A DNA stretch of 39,294 nucleotides, from assembly GCA_013288485.1 (NCBI GenBank), contig JABDBW010000017.1, positions 1 through 39,294 on the forward strand. Reading direction: 5' to 3'. A program made the translations under genes and the position numbers. A model generated the notes under the pieces. It was not told where the DNA came from, searched no databases, and worked only from the letters and a program-made list of their open reading frames with translations. Below are positions 9,805-20,851 of the stretch, in pieces (position 1 is the stretch's first letter; the number at the start of each line of letters is the position of its first letter). Source of the DNA: Bacteroidota bacterium. GTDB lineage: Bacteria; Bacteroidota; Bacteroidia; Sphingobacteriales; Sphingobacteriaceae.

Positions 9805-11352
9805 TCAAAATTCGCCAAAAACATGGCGCAAGGTATCTGCAATTTCACCCAGCGTGGCATAATTTTCAACAGCGGTCAATATATAAGGCATCAAATTTTG
9901 ATTTCCGGCGGCGGCATCCTTCAAATTTTGCAGGCAAACAGCTACTGCCCGGTTGTCCCGTTCGGCTTTTAATGCTGTAATTCTTTCTGTTTGTTGTTTC
10001 CTGATGGCGTCATCAACGCGGAACACGTTACTCAACGGTTCTTCTTTTTCCTCAAAACGGTTCACCCCCACTATTACTCTTTCGCCGCTTTCAATTTCAT
10101 TCTGATATTGGTAGGCCGAGTTGGCTATCTCCTGCTGGATATAATTCTGTTCAATAGCTTTTACCGAGCCGCCCATCGCGTCAATTTTATCTATATATTT
10201 TTGCGCGGCGGCTTCCAGTTCGTCTGTTAAGGCTTCAATAAAATACGACCCGGCCAATGGGTCAACCGTATCGGTAACGCCGCTTTCAAAAGCGATGATC
10301 TGCTGGGTACGCAGCGCGATCATTGCGGCCTCCTCGGTGGGCAGGGCAATAGCTTCGTCATAACCATTAGTATGTAACGACTGTGTGCCGCCTAATACCG
10401 CGGCGAGCGCCTGACTGCTTACCCGTACTATATTATTCATGGGTTGCTGCGCGGTTAGGGTTGATCCGCCGGTTTGTGTATGAAAGCGCAGTTTTTGCGC
10501 GCCGGCATCAGTAGCCCCCAGTTCTTTGGTAATATGCGCCCACATCCGCCTCGCGGCCCTGAATTTGGCTATCTCCTCGAAAAAATTATTATGGCAATTA
10601 AAAAAGAAGGATACCCGTTTACCAAACACGTTTATATCCAACCCCTTAGTTAATGCCGCTTTTAAATACGCCTTGCCATTGGCCAGCGTAAAGGCCAGTT
10701 CCTGCGCAGCTGTGGAACCCGCTTCGCGAATATGGTAGCCCGATACGGAGATGGTGTTCCACTTAGGTACTTTCTTACTGCAATACTCAAATACATCGGT
10801 TATCAGCCGCATAGAGGGCCCGGGCGGATAGATGTAAGTGCCTCGCGCGGCATACTCCTTTAATATATCGTTTTGTACCGTGCCTGATAATTGCCGCAGA
10901 TCAGCCCCCTGCTTTTTGGCTAACGCTATATACATGGCCAGCAAAATAGCCGCGGTGGCGTTAATGGTCATGGAGGTAGTGATTTTGGCTAACTCAATAC
11001 CGTCAAATAAAATTTCTATATCCTTTAATGAATCAATAGCTACACCTGCCTTACCTACTTCGCCATCAGCCAACTCATGGTCCGAGTCATAGCCTATCTG
11101 CGTTGGCAGGTCAAAAGCTACCGATAGCCCCATGGTGCCCTGGTTTAAAAGGTAGTGATAGCGTTTGTTTGATTCGGCTGCTGTTGAAAAGCCGGAATAT
11201 TGGCGCATGGTCCAGGGTTTGCCCCGGTACATATCTTTCTGAATGCCACGGGTATAGGGGTATTCGCCGGGCAACTCATTCATTTTTGACGGACCGGTAT
11301 ATACCTCCTTAACTTCAATACCCGACGTGGTTGTTATTTTTTTACCCGGCAT
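9805..11352 (-). CDS. methylmalonyl-CoA mutase family, catalytic (large) subunit without B12-binding domain
   Basis: [87 protein letters not shown] ends at 515 aa with no DxHxxG cobalamin motif. Confidence 0.9.
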   Translation of the reverse strand: MPGKKITTTSGIEVKEVYTGPSKMNELPGEYPYTRGIQKDMYRGKPWTMRQYSGFSTAAESNKRYHYLLNQGTMGLSVAFDLPTQIGYDSDHELADGEVGKAGVAIDSLKDIEILFDGIELAKITTSMTINATAAILLAMYIALAKKQGADLRQLSGTVQNDILKEYAARGTYIYPPGPSMRLITDVFEYCSKKVPKWNTISVSGYHIREAGSTAAQELAFTLANGKAYLKAALTKGLDINVFGKRVSFFFNCHNNFFEEIAKFRAARRMWAHITKELGATDAGAQKLRFHTQTGGSTLTAQQPMNNIVRVSSQALAAVLGGTQSLHTNGYDEAIALPTEEAAMIALRTQQIIAFESGVTDTVDPLAGSYFIEALTDELEAAAQKYIDKIDAMGGSVKAIEQNYIQQEIANSAYQYQNEIESGERVIVGVNRFEEKEEPLSNVFRVDDAIRKQQTERITALKAERDNRAVAVCLQNLKDAAAGNQNLMPYILTAVENYATLGEIADTLRHVFGEF

Positions 11353-11361
11353 ATTTGTTGA

Positions 11362-11455
11362 TTTGAAAATTTGAAGATGTGCTAATTTGAAAATGTTGTT
11401 TCATAATCATAAAGTGATTTTCAAATCTTCAAATTAACACATTCTCAAATTAAAA
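11362..11455. repeat. TTTGAAAAT/GATGTG-word inverted repeat
   Basis: atttgaaaatttgaagatgtgctaatttgaaaatg...gattttcaaatcttcaaattaacacattctcaaatt. Confidence 0.8.
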
Positions 11456-11980
11456 TAATTCCTGCAGATCCCTGCGGACCAGGTTAAGGCCAATATCATA
11501 CGGGTTATCTTCCAGGTGGCTTAAATGCGCCAGTATGGTTTTGCTTAGCTCAAGCCCGGTAGCGGCAGCAGGCAATGCTTTAACCGCGTTGTTTACTATG
11601 CCTAAGGTATCATCCTTTAACCGTTTCACTACGGCCCAGGCATTGCTGCTTACGTAAATTTGCTGGGTAACGTTATGCTGATACTCATTACGCAATTCGG
11701 CAACTATAAGCATATGTAATTCGGCAGCCGAGTAAGCGGGGTCATTTAAGCGAAGCAGCATATTGGCGGGGTTTATCCGCTCAATAAATAACACCACGCG
11801 CTCGTATGCCTGTAGTTGTAAAGGCAGCGTTTGGTTGCTGATGGTTTTTTTTAGTTCGACAAGTTGGATGCTTTCCGATCTGTCAAGGTAGGGCTTTACC
11901 AGGTAAAAAGCTATCCATACCACACCCAAACCGGCAACCGTATATTTTATAATATCTAATAAATAAGGATAAAGTACCAT
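11450..11980 (-). CDS. hypothetical protein with N-terminal transmembrane segment
   Basis: 176 aa ORF, YLLDIIKYTVAGLGVVWIAFYLVKPYL TM segment; family not recognised. Confidence 0.7.
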   Translation of the reverse strand: MVLYPYLLDIIKYTVAGLGVVWIAFYLVKPYLDRSESIQLVELKKTISNQTLPLQLQAYERVVLFIERINPANMLLRLNDPAYSAAELHMLIVAELRNEYQHNVTQQIYVSSNAWAVVKRLKDDTLGIVNNAVKALPAAATGLELSKTILAHLSHLEDNPYDIGLNLVRRDLQELF

Positions 11981-12070
11981 GTTGATAATGTTAAGCGCAG
12001 GTCATAAATATTGCGGCCGAAACAAAAATCCGCATTTTACCTTATATTTGTGTAGTTAATTAAAAATAAG

Positions 12071-12424
12071 ATGAGCACTGCTGTTGAAACTGCACCCGCA
12101 CCGGTAACCTTTACAGAAGGCGCCGTTAAAGAACTTTTTAAATTAAGAGATCAGCAAGAGATAGGCACCGATTTTGGCCTGCGCATTGGCGTGGAGGGCG
12201 GCGGCTGTTCGGGAATGAGCTATGTGCTGGGCTTTGACCAGAAAAAAGACGGCGACCAGGAATTTATGATAGACGGACTGCGGGTTTTTATGCATAAAGC
12301 GCATGGCCTGTACCTTATGGGTATGCAAATTAATTTCCAGGATGGATTGAACGCGCGCGGTTTTACCTTTAATAACCCTAACGCTGCCAGTACTTGTGGT
12401 TGCGGCACATCGTTTTCTGTATAG
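12071..12424 (+). CDS. iron-sulfur cluster assembly accessory protein (IscA/ErpA/HesB family)
   Basis: LRIGVEGGGCSGMSYVLGFD and C-terminal STCGCGTSF cysteines. Confidence 0.95.
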   Translation: MSTAVETAPAPVTFTEGAVKELFKLRDQQEIGTDFGLRIGVEGGGCSGMSYVLGFDQKKDGDQEFMIDGLRVFMHKAHGLYLMGMQINFQDGLNARGFTFNNPNAASTCGCGTSFSV

Positions 12425-12427
12425 ATC

Positions 12428-12492
12428 AAAATATAAGAATCAAGAGCGGGGATGGTGAAAGTCTTAATTCCTGCATCTTGATTCCTGACTCT
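12428..12492. repeat. GAATCAAGA-word repeat in convergent spacer
   Basis: agaatcaagag...cttaattcctgcatcttgattcctgactct. Confidence 0.65.
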
Positions 12493-12497
12493 CCGTT

Positions 12498-13007
12498 TTA
12501 CTTCGCCGCCTTCAAAGTTTCTTTAACACTTCCGCACTCTGGCATTGTTTTTCCGTAATATGGGTTTTCAATGACAGCTTTATCGCTCAGCCATGATGTT
12601 TTTTTCATGGGGCAATACTCCCAATAAAGCGGGGTACTATTTACCTTAAACGTCTTTACAACCTCGTACATATTTTTTGATAACGATGCAAAATGCTCAC
12701 GCTGGTGGTCAATACTTGTTGATTCGCTGATATGGCGACTATCGAAACTTAATTTGTCCACATAGTTTTTCCAGATCGTTTGTTGGACAGCGCTCATTTC
12801 TTTTGTCTGTATTACATCTACCTGGGCCTTCAGAATTTTTGCTTTACCCTGCGCCGCTGTACCATCATCCGCAGCTAAAGCGTTCTTTAAATCGAGGTAG
12901 GCTGTAGTTAAATTGTTTATCGAAGTATTTACCGCCGGCGTTTGGGCCCTCAAGGTTGCAACTGTTATTAATAATAACAGGGTTAGCCAAATTGATGTGG
13001 TTTTCAT
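12498..13007 (-). CDS. DUF3347-like secreted protein
   Basis: Signal peptide plus AYLDLKNALAADDGTAAQGKAKIL...YWEYCPMKKTSWLSDKAVIENPYYGKTMPECG. Confidence 0.8.
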   Translation of the reverse strand: MKTTSIWLTLLLLITVATLRAQTPAVNTSINNLTTAYLDLKNALAADDGTAAQGKAKILKAQVDVIQTKEMSAVQQTIWKNYVDKLSFDSRHISESTSIDHQREHFASLSKNMYEVVKTFKVNSTPLYWEYCPMKKTSWLSDKAVIENPYYGKTMPECGSVKETLKAAK

Positions 13008-13147
13008 GGTGATTAAATTTAAAAAGTGAATTTAGCACATATTTTATAAATATGTCCGGTTTAAAACCTATCGCTATTTATAAAAATATAGTTGTAACAA
13101 ATCGCTCCGTTGCTTAGTCTTACCGCTAAGTTTTTTATATTTATACC

Positions 13148-14389
13148 ATGCCGGTAAAAACCACCCTTCGGGAAAACGTTTCGATAGCCCTACAATCTAT
13201 AGCCGGTAACAGGCTTCGCACCTCGCTTACTTCTCTAATTATTGCGATCGGTATCATGGCTTTGGTGGGGATATTAACGGCAATCGAAGGCATTAAACAA
13301 TATACTACCGACGCTTTTTCAAGGCTGGGGGCCAACTCCTTCACTATACAGAACAGGGGGTCGGGCGTTAATTTTGGGAATGGCGGCCATAGAAAGATAT
13401 ATCCGTCTATCAGTTACGAGCAGGCCCAGCGCTTTAAAGAAACCTTTCAACTGCCCGCGTTAGTTGCTATAAATTTAGATATATCGGGCATTGCAGTTGT
13501 AAAATATGGTAGTTTAAAAACTAACCCTAACATTACAGTAACCGGCACCAATGAGAATTATTTGCAAACCAATGGCTATAAATTAGCTTTTGGCCGCAGT
13601 TTTTCAGAATCAGAACTGGAGCATGGCGCTAATGTGGTAATTATAGGCGACGAAATAAAAACAAAACTTTTTAAAAATGAGGACCCTGTTAATAAATCTA
13701 TTTTTGTAGGCAGCAATAAATTCCGGATAATCGGGGTTTTTGCCTCAAAAGGATCGAGCGCCGGCTTTGGGGGCGACAGGGTTTGTACTATTCCCATATT
13801 TAAGGCCAAGCAAATTGCCGAAATTTCAAAACCATCATTCGCGGTTACTGTAATGGTAACTAACGGTGGCGGATTTGACGCGAGTATTGGTGAGGCCACC
13901 TCTCTTTTCAGGAACATACGCGGCCTTAATGTTGCTAACGCTGATAATTTTGAAATAACCAGGAGTGATTCGGTACAGCAACAGTTAGCCGGCCAGTTAA
14001 ACGGTATGACGATAGCCGGATTTGCCATAGGCATAATTACCTTAATTGGCGCCGCCATAGGGTTAATGAATATTATGCTGGTTTCTGTTACCGAGCGTAC
14101 CCGCGAAATTGGTATACGCAAAGCAATAGGCGCTACCCCCGCAGTAATACGCAAGCAGTTTTTAATCGAGGCTATAGTAATATGTTTGATAGGCGGCATT
14201 GGCGGCATCGTACTGGGTATGGCCGTTGGCAACCTTATAGCCGTGCAGATAAGCGGTAAATTTGTTATTCCCTGGCTATGGCTCTTCTCGGCTATAGCAT
14301 TGTGTACCTTAATTGGTTTGCTATCCGGATTTTATCCCGCCAAAAAAGCATCCCGGCTTGACCCTGTAGAAGCGTTGCGATACGAATAG
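13148..14389 (+). CDS. ABC transporter permease, MacB/FtsX type
   Basis: N-terminal TM + MacB-like periplasmic core; C-terminal [37 protein letters not shown]...[20 protein letters not shown]. Confidence 0.95.
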   Translation: MPVKTTLRENVSIALQSIAGNRLRTSLTSLIIAIGIMALVGILTAIEGIKQYTTDAFSRLGANSFTIQNRGSGVNFGNGGHRKIYPSISYEQAQRFKETFQLPALVAINLDISGIAVVKYGSLKTNPNITVTGTNENYLQTNGYKLAFGRSFSESELEHGANVVIIGDEIKTKLFKNEDPVNKSIFVGSNKFRIIGVFASKGSSAGFGGDRVCTIPIFKAKQIAEISKPSFAVTVMVTNGGGFDASIGEATSLFRNIRGLNVANADNFEITRSDSVQQQLAGQLNGMTIAGFAIGIITLIGAAIGLMNIMLVSVTERTREIGIRKAIGATPAVIRKQFLIEAIVICLIGGIGGIVLGMAVGNLIAVQISGKFVIPWLWLFSAIALCTLIGLLSGFYPAKKASRLDPVEALRYE

Positions 14390-14429
14390 ATGTGCAGATG
14401 CGTGGATGTGCAGATATGCAAATGTGCAC
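14388..14429. repeat. GATGTGCAGAT-word direct repeat in convergent spacer
   Basis: agatgtgcagatgcgtggatgtgcagatatgcaaatgtgcac. Confidence 0.7.
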
Positions 14430-14431
14430 TT

Positions 14432-15175
14432 CTACTTCAACAAAATATTCTTCAGCGGGTAATCAAAAAGAACTTTTTTAATATAAGGGGTGCTTAAAGC
14501 ATCGCGAAAAGCGGCGGCATGGCGAGGGTTGTGCATATCGCTTGATATAAAATCAACCAATTGCATATCGATCATATTTTCGGCTTTCTTTTTAACGTCC
14601 TTGCCATAATACCCTGTTAATGACATGGTATTTAATTGCGCATCGCATCCCCAACTGCGCAGGTCGGCAATGGCATCTAAACTCATATAGGAATATCTTT
14701 CGGGGTGCGCCAATATAGGCTTATAATCCCCCCACTCTATCATTTTTTGTATAACTGTGTACGCATTGGGTGGCGGGTCTATAAATGAATATTCAAAAAG
14801 CACGTAGTTATCACCCATCGTCATCAAGCCGCGTTTATCTACAAGTTCCTGAAAAGTTTCATCAAAATAATGCTCGGCGGCAGCTTCTACCACAATATCA
14901 ATTTCAAGCCTTTTTAATTCAGCTTTAAGTATGTCTAATGCACGGTTTATGGTTTCGGGAGTGTTTTTGTAAAAATCGGCCATGATATGCGGGGTAGCAA
15001 TGATCTTTTTTATCCCCAGGCCCATCATTGCTTTCACCAGCGTGACAGATTGTTGCACATTTTGCGCCCCATCGTCAATACCGGGTAAAACATGCGAATG
15101 CATATCAACCATTACCGACTTATAATTGAGGGTGCGATCTAATTCAGGTTCTTTTTTTTTAAACCAGGAAAACAT
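14432..15175 (-). CDS. PHP-family tyrosine-protein phosphatase (CpsB/YwqE-like)
   Basis: MVDMHSHVLPGIDDGAQNVQQSVTLVKAM, IIATPHIM, PILAHPERY, SSDMHN motifs. Confidence 0.9.
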   Translation of the reverse strand: MFSWFKKKEPELDRTLNYKSVMVDMHSHVLPGIDDGAQNVQQSVTLVKAMMGLGIKKIIATPHIMADFYKNTPETINRALDILKAELKRLEIDIVVEAAAEHYFDETFQELVDKRGLMTMGDNYVLFEYSFIDPPPNAYTVIQKMIEWGDYKPILAHPERYSYMSLDAIADLRSWGCDAQLNTMSLTGYYGKDVKKKAENMIDMQLVDFISSDMHNPRHAAAFRDALSTPYIKKVLFDYPLKNILLK

Positions 15176-15177
15176 TT

Positions 15178-16233
15178 TTATCGGTCGTTATATTGTTCAG
15201 AATAATATTGCTGGTAATGGCCCGATGTTACATCAGTTAACCATTCCTCATTAGCCAGGTACCAATCTACGGTTTTTTCCAAACCTTCTTCAAATGTAAT
15301 GCTGGGTACCCAGCCCATATCTTTTTTCAGTTTAGATGAATCAATGGCATAACGCAGGTCATGCCCGGCCCTGTCTGTAACAAAAGTTATCAGTTTGGCC
15401 GACTCGCCTTCTGCCCTGCCTAATTTTTTATCTAATATACGGCATAATAGTTTTATCAGGTCGATATTTTTCCATTCGTTATGGCCGCCTATATTATACG
15501 TTGTACCGGTTTTTGCTTTATGGAATAGCACATCAATTGCACGTGCATGATCTTCAACCCATAACCAATCGCGTATATTTTCACCTTTCCCATATACCGG
15601 GACGGGCTTTTTTTGTTTGATATTATTAATGGCAAGCGGTATTAATTTTTCGGGGAAATGGTAGGATCCATAATTATTTGAGCAGTTGGAGATCACGGTA
15701 TTTAAACCATAAGTATCATGATACGCCCGTACAAAATGATCAGAGCTCGCTTTTGAGGCTGAATAAGGGGAGTGCGGATCATACGCGGTTTCTTCAGTAA
15801 ACATCCCGCTTTCTCCTAATGTTCCGTATACCTCGTCGGTGGATACATGATAAAAACGGGTTTTATCATAATTGCCCCGCCAGCAATCGCGTGCGGCGTT
15901 CAATAAATTTACTGTACCCACCACATTGGTCATTACAAACTCCAGTGGGCTGGTTATTGAGCGGTCAACATGCGATTCGGCCGCCAGGTGTATCACCGCG
16001 TCTGGATGCTCATCAGCAAAAAGCTGGTTAATGAATTCCATATCCACAATATCGCCCTTTATAAACCGGTAGTTGGGCGCGTTTTCTATATCCTTTAAAT
16101 TTGCCAGGTTACCCGCATAGGTAAGCTTATCCAAATTAATTATCCCGTACTCGGGGTAATTCTTAACAAAACGGCGCACAACATGCGAACCTATAAAACC
16201 TGCTCCTCCGGTAATAATTATTTTTTTCATCAT
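15178..16233 (-). CDS. rfbB: dTDP-glucose 4,6-dehydratase
   Basis: [78 protein letters not shown]. Confidence 0.96.
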   Translation of the reverse strand: MMKKIIITGGAGFIGSHVVRRFVKNYPEYGIINLDKLTYAGNLANLKDIENAPNYRFIKGDIVDMEFINQLFADEHPDAVIHLAAESHVDRSITSPLEFVMTNVVGTVNLLNAARDCWRGNYDKTRFYHVSTDEVYGTLGESGMFTEETAYDPHSPYSASKASSDHFVRAYHDTYGLNTVISNCSNNYGSYHFPEKLIPLAINNIKQKKPVPVYGKGENIRDWLWVEDHARAIDVLFHKAKTGTTYNIGGHNEWKNIDLIKLLCRILDKKLGRAEGESAKLITFVTDRAGHDLRYAIDSSKLKKDMGWVPSITFEEGLEKTVDWYLANEEWLTDVTSGHYQQYYSEQYNDR

Positions 16234-16244
16234 TATTTATATAA

Positions 16245-17267
16245 CTATAATGGGTTTTGGGAAATATAATTTTCCCACTCCCAGGCAGATAACATCATTG
16301 TATCCAGATCCAGTTCTGTTTGCCATTTTAAAATATTTTTTGATTTGTTAACATCGCCCCATATTTGCTCTATATCACCGCCACGGCGGGGCCCTATTTT
16401 ATAATTTAGTTTTACACCTGTTGTTTGCTCAAAAGCATATATTACTTCTAAAACCGAGCTGCCTTTCCCAGTGCCAATGTTAAAAACATCGTAGCCGGTA
16501 AAATTAGCTGTTTCCATTAATTTTAAAGCGGCTACGTGTGCTTTAGCCAGGTCAACAACATGAATATAATCGCGTATGCAGCTGCCATCGGGAGTATTAT
16601 AATCGTTCCCGAATACGGTTATTTTTTCTCGTTTGCCAATAGCTGTTTGGGTAATAAATGGTACCAGGTTTTGTGGTACGCCAATAGGCAATTCGCCAAT
16701 TAATGCTGAACTATGCGCCCCAACGGGGTTAAAGTATCTTAATGAAATTACTTTATAATTGCTGCCCGCCGCAACCATGTCCTTCAGTATTTCTTCGGCA
16801 ACTTGTTTGGTGTTTCCGTAGGGCGATTCGGCAGTTTTAACCGGGGCTTCTTCTGTAACCGGCAAATGATCGGGCTGGCCGTAAACAGTACAGCTTGATG
16901 AAAATACAAAATTTACAGGCTGCTCATGGTAAACATTCAATACATTAAGCAGCGAATAAAAATTATTCCGGTAATACTTTAAAGGAAAATGTACCGATTC
17001 GCCAACAGCTTTAAAAGCTGCGAAATGAATTATACCCGCAATATCCGGTTCGCTTTCGGCCAGCTTTTTTACGCCCGGTTCGTCACAAAGATCAAGCTGA
17101 TAAAAATCGGGCTTGTAACCTATGATCCTGGCAAGCTGATCTAATATTTTGATATTAGAGTTAGACAGGTCATCAACAATAACAGGTTCATAACCTGCAT
17201 TTACCAGTTCAACAACCGTGTGCGAACCAATAAAGCCTAAGCCACCCGTTACTAATATCCTGGCCAT
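16245..17267 (-). CDS. galE: UDP-glucose 4-epimerase
   Basis: VTGGLGFIGSHTVVELVNAGYEPVIVDDLSNSN, FSSSCTVYGQPDHLPVTEE, SLRYFNPVGAHSSALIGE. Confidence 0.96.
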   Translation of the reverse strand: MARILVTGGLGFIGSHTVVELVNAGYEPVIVDDLSNSNIKILDQLARIIGYKPDFYQLDLCDEPGVKKLAESEPDIAGIIHFAAFKAVGESVHFPLKYYRNNFYSLLNVLNVYHEQPVNFVFSSSCTVYGQPDHLPVTEEAPVKTAESPYGNTKQVAEEILKDMVAAGSNYKVISLRYFNPVGAHSSALIGELPIGVPQNLVPFITQTAIGKREKITVFGNDYNTPDGSCIRDYIHVVDLAKAHVAALKLMETANFTGYDVFNIGTGKGSSVLEVIYAFEQTTGVKLNYKIGPRRGGDIEQIWGDVNKSKNILKWQTELDLDTMMLSAWEWENYISQNPL

Positions 17268-18250
17268 TAGTTTTTATTATAATAGGTAAAATCTTTATGC
17301 TGTATATCTTTTTCAGGCAGCGATTTAAAGTACTCGTACGTTATTTTTAACCCCTCGCTTCTGGAAACCTTAGGTTCCCAGCCCAAAATGGCTTTAGCTT
17401 TGGTAATATCGGGCCTGCGCTGTTTGGGGTCATCAACAGGCAATGGCAGGCCTGTTAATTTTTGATCTGTGCCGGTTAATTTTATTATTTCTTCGCCAAA
17501 CTGGCGTATGGTAATCTCATCGGGGTTACCAATGTTCATGGGTTGCGTGTAATCGCTGTGCAGTAAGCGGTAAATACCTTCAACCAGGTCATCAACATAA
17601 CAAAATGAGCGCGTTTGCGATCCGTCGCCGAACATGGTTAACGGTTCTCCCCTTAATGCCTGCCCTATAAAAGCAGGCAATACACGCCCGTCGTTCAACC
17701 GCATACGCGGGCCATACGTATTAAATATGCGCACAATCCGGGTTTCCAGCCCGTGAAAAGTATGATAAGCCATCGTAATAGCTTCCTGGAAACGTTTGGC
17801 TTCATCATAAACCCCCCGCGGGCCAACGGGATTAACATTGCCCCAGTATTCTTCGGGTTGCGGATTAACACTCGGGTCGCCGTATACTTCGGATGTAGAG
17901 GCAATAAGCATCCTTGATTTCTTTGACCGCGCCAACCCCAATAAATTATGCGTACCGAGCGAGCCTACCTTTAAAGTTTGAATAGGTATTTTTAAATAAT
18001 CTATCGGGCTTGCAGGCGAGGCAAAATGCAGTATATAATGCAGTTCGCCCGGCACATACACAAATTTGGAAACATCGTGCTGATAAAACTCGAAGTTTTC
18101 CAGCTTAAACAAATGCTCAATATTGCGCAGATCGCCGGTTATCAGGTTATCCATACCAATAACATGGTAATCTTCTTTTATAAACCTGTCGCATAAATGC
18201 GAGCCTAAAAATCCGGCAGCCCCGGTAATCAATATGCGTTTACGTGCCAT
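17267..18250 (-). CDS. UDP-glucuronic acid decarboxylase-like SDR (UXS type)
   Basis: [94 protein letters not shown]. Confidence 0.93.
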   Translation of the reverse strand: MARKRILITGAAGFLGSHLCDRFIKEDYHVIGMDNLITGDLRNIEHLFKLENFEFYQHDVSKFVYVPGELHYILHFASPASPIDYLKIPIQTLKVGSLGTHNLLGLARSKKSRMLIASTSEVYGDPSVNPQPEEYWGNVNPVGPRGVYDEAKRFQEAITMAYHTFHGLETRIVRIFNTYGPRMRLNDGRVLPAFIGQALRGEPLTMFGDGSQTRSFCYVDDLVEGIYRLLHSDYTQPMNIGNPDEITIRQFGEEIIKLTGTDQKLTGLPLPVDDPKQRRPDITKAKAILGWEPKVSRSEGLKITYEYFKSLPEKDIQHKDFTYYNKN

Positions 18251-19560
18251 TAGTTTACCACTTTCCTCCCAATGCTGTTATAGTAAAAACCGCAATCAAT
18301 CATTTTTTGTATGTCGTATAAATTACGCCCGTCAAAAATAACTTTTGATTTTAACAATTTTTCCAATTGGTCAAAATCAGGCGTTCTAAATACCTGCCAT
18401 TCCGTCAATATTAACAAAGCATCCGCACCGGATAAAGCTTCGTATTGGTCGGCGGCATAATTTATTTTATCGCCCAGCAAATTTTTAACATTGGTCATAG
18501 CTTCCGGGTCAAACGCGGTTATTGACGCACCTTCTTTCAGTAATTCATCAATAATATATAATGCCGGGGCTTCCCGTATATCATCCGTTTCGGGTTTAAA
18601 AGCAAGTCCCCACAGGGCAAATTTTTTGTTTTTTAAATCGCCTTTAAAGTATTTTTTTATTTTTTCAACCAGCACCTTTTTTTGGATGTCGTTAACATCC
18701 ATTACTGAGTTTAAAATTTTAAAATCGTATTTATACTCTTTAGCCGATTGGGCCAGCGCCTGCACATCCTTAGGGAAGCAGCTTCCGCCATAACCAATGC
18801 CCGAAAAAAGAAAACGCCTGCCTATGCGATCGTCAGACCCAATGCCCCGCCTAACCATATCTACGTCGGCACCAACCAGTTCACAAAGGTTCGCTATCTC
18901 GTTCATGAATGATATTTTGGTGGCCAGGAAAGAATTAGCTGCATATTTTGTCAATTCAGACGAACGCTGATCCATATAAATAACCGGGTTACCCTGGCGA
19001 ACGTAAGGCGAATACAACTCACCCATTAACTTACGGGCACGTTCATCCATAGTGCCTATAATAATGCGATCTGGTTTCATAAAATCCTCAACTGCAACAC
19101 CTTCACGCAAAAATTCGGGATTAGAAACCACAGCGAACTCAACACTGGTATGCGCTTTAAGCACCGCGGTTATTTTATCGGCCGTACCCACCGGTACGGT
19201 TGATTTGGTTACAATAACCTTATATTCGGTAATCAGCTTTGCAATGTCCTTAGCTGCGCCTAATACATAACTCAAGTCGGCCGAGCCATCTCCATCCGGC
19301 GGCGTAGGCAGCGCCAGGAATATGATCCTTGCTTCCTTTATAGCTTCTGCCAGGTCGCTGGTAAAATGCAATCTTTTTTGATCAATATTCCGATGAAAAA
19401 GCAGTTCAAGCCCCGGCTCATAGATGGGTAATTTGCCATCCTGCATCATTTTTATCTTTTTCTCGTTTATATCAACACAGGTAACCTGGTTGCCCGTTTC
19501 GGCTAAACAGGTGCCTGTAACTAAACCTACGTATCCCGTACCTATTACAGCTATTTTCAC
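18250..19560 (-). CDS. ugd: UDP-glucose 6-dehydrogenase
   Basis: [79 protein letters not shown]. Confidence 0.97.
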   Translation of the reverse strand: MKIAVIGTGYVGLVTGTCLAETGNQVTCVDINEKKIKMMQDGKLPIYEPGLELLFHRNIDQKRLHFTSDLAEAIKEARIIFLALPTPPDGDGSADLSYVLGAAKDIAKLITEYKVIVTKSTVPVGTADKITAVLKAHTSVEFAVVSNPEFLREGVAVEDFMKPDRIIIGTMDERARKLMGELYSPYVRQGNPVIYMDQRSSELTKYAANSFLATKISFMNEIANLCELVGADVDMVRRGIGSDDRIGRRFLFSGIGYGGSCFPKDVQALAQSAKEYKYDFKILNSVMDVNDIQKKVLVEKIKKYFKGDLKNKKFALWGLAFKPETDDIREAPALYIIDELLKEGASITAFDPEAMTNVKNLLGDKINYAADQYEALSGADALLILTEWQVFRTPDFDQLEKLLKSKVIFDGRNLYDIQKMIDCGFYYNSIGRKVVN

Positions 19561-19623
19561 AAAAGTATTTTGTTGTTATTGTTATTATATTTATCGCGGC
19601 GAAGATACTGATTTCGTATTTAA

Positions 19624-20850
19624 ATGTTGTTAATATATAACTTAGGATTACGCGTATACTATATTTTAATATTCATATTTTCTGCTTTCAATAAAAAGGC
19701 AAAGCTTTGGATAAAGGGGCGGCAGCAAATTATTTATGCCAATCCACATGAAAGCATTTGGTTTCATTTTGCTTCGCTGGGTGAGTTTGAGCAGGGCCGA
19801 CCGGTTTTAGAACAGATCAGAAACCTGCACCCGAAAAGCAAAATTGTTATCACCTTTTTTTCGCCATCGGGGTATGAGGTCAGAAAAAACACACCACTGG
19901 CCGATGCAGTTTATTACCTGCCACTGGATACAGCTAAAAATGCCCGCGAATTTGTAACCGCTATAAACCCAACGCTCGTTATATTCACTAAATACGAATA
20001 CTGGTATCATTTTTTTAACGAACTGCATCAGCGGGATATACCTTTATATATCATATCGGGCATATTCAGGCCAAAGCAGGTTTTTTTTAAATGGTATGGC
20101 GGCCTGCATCGTAAAATATTAAGTTTTGTGCGCCACTTTTTTGTGCAGGATGAACGGTCAAAACAATTACTGCGATCTATTAAATTAACCAACGTAACCG
20201 TGAGCGGCGATACCCGTTTCGACCGCGTTTGGGCCAACGCCCGGCAACCAAAAATACTGCCGGAAATACAAGAATTTATAGGCGGTCAAAAAACATTTAT
20301 AGCCGGCAGCACCTGGCCTGCCGACGAGCAACTGGTAGCCAAATTAGTTACCCTATACCCGGGCTGTAAATTTATTTTTGCCCCGCATGAAATTAGTGAA
20401 GAGAAAATAAATAGCCTTATTAGTTTGCTGCCTGAAAACTCTGCGGTCCGATACACACAACTTACCACTCACCACTCACCACTCACCACTCAAACACTCA
20501 TTATCGATAACATCGGTATGTTGTCCTCCCTGTATCAATACGGCGATATCGCTTATATTGGCGGCGGGTTTGGCGCGGGTATACATAATACCTTAGAGGC
20601 GGCGGCATTTGGTTTGCCTGTAATTTTTGGCCCTAATTATGCTAAGTTTAAAGAGGCGAAAGACCTGGTAGAACTCTGTGCGGGTTTTAGCGTGGCTAAT
20701 GAGGACGAATTGAAAAATTTAGTAGCCGCTTTAGTTGATGATGATGCTTATTGTAGAAATGCTGGTACGAAAGCAAGGGAATATGTAACAGAGAATATAG
20801 GGGCTACGGGGGTTATTGTTGAGTATATAGAAAAAGCATTATCCTATTGA
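19624..20850 (+). CDS. waaA: 3-deoxy-D-manno-octulosonic acid transferase
   Basis: WFHFASLGEFEQGRPVLEQIR, TFFSPSGYEVRKN, TKYEYWYHFFNEL, FVQDERSKQLL, AGSTWPADEQLV, IAYIGGGFGAGIHNTLEAAAFGLPVIFGPNYAKFKEA. Confidence 0.95.
   Translation: MLLIYNLGLRVYYILIFIFSAFNKKAKLWIKGRQQIIYANPHESIWFHFASLGEFEQGRPVLEQIRNLHPKSKIVITFFSPSGYEVRKNTPLADAVYYLPLDTAKNAREFVTAINPTLVIFTKYEYWYHFFNELHQRDIPLYIISGIFRPKQVFFKWYGGLHRKILSFVRHFFVQDERSKQLLRSIKLTNVTVSGDTRFDRVWANARQPKILPEIQEFIGGQKTFIAGSTWPADEQLVAKLVTLYPGCKFIFAPHEISEEKINSLISLLPENSAVRYTQLTTHHSPLTTQTLIIDNIGMLSSLYQYGDIAYIGGGFGAGIHNTLEAAAFGLPVIFGPNYAKFKEAKDLVELCAGFSVANEDELKNLVAALVDDDAYCRNAGTKAREYVTENIGATGVIVEYIEKALSY
20464..20491 (+). repeat. (ACCACTC)x4 heptanucleotide tandem repeat inside waaA
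   Basis: accactc accactc accactc accactc, four perfect copies, encoding TTHHSPLTT. Confidence 0.95.
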
Positions 20851-20851
20851 C

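Noticed and set aside
13576-14232. 218 aa ORF antisense to the ABC permease
   Set aside because: Antisense shadow ORF with low-complexity I/P/A/S composition; no recognisable domain.
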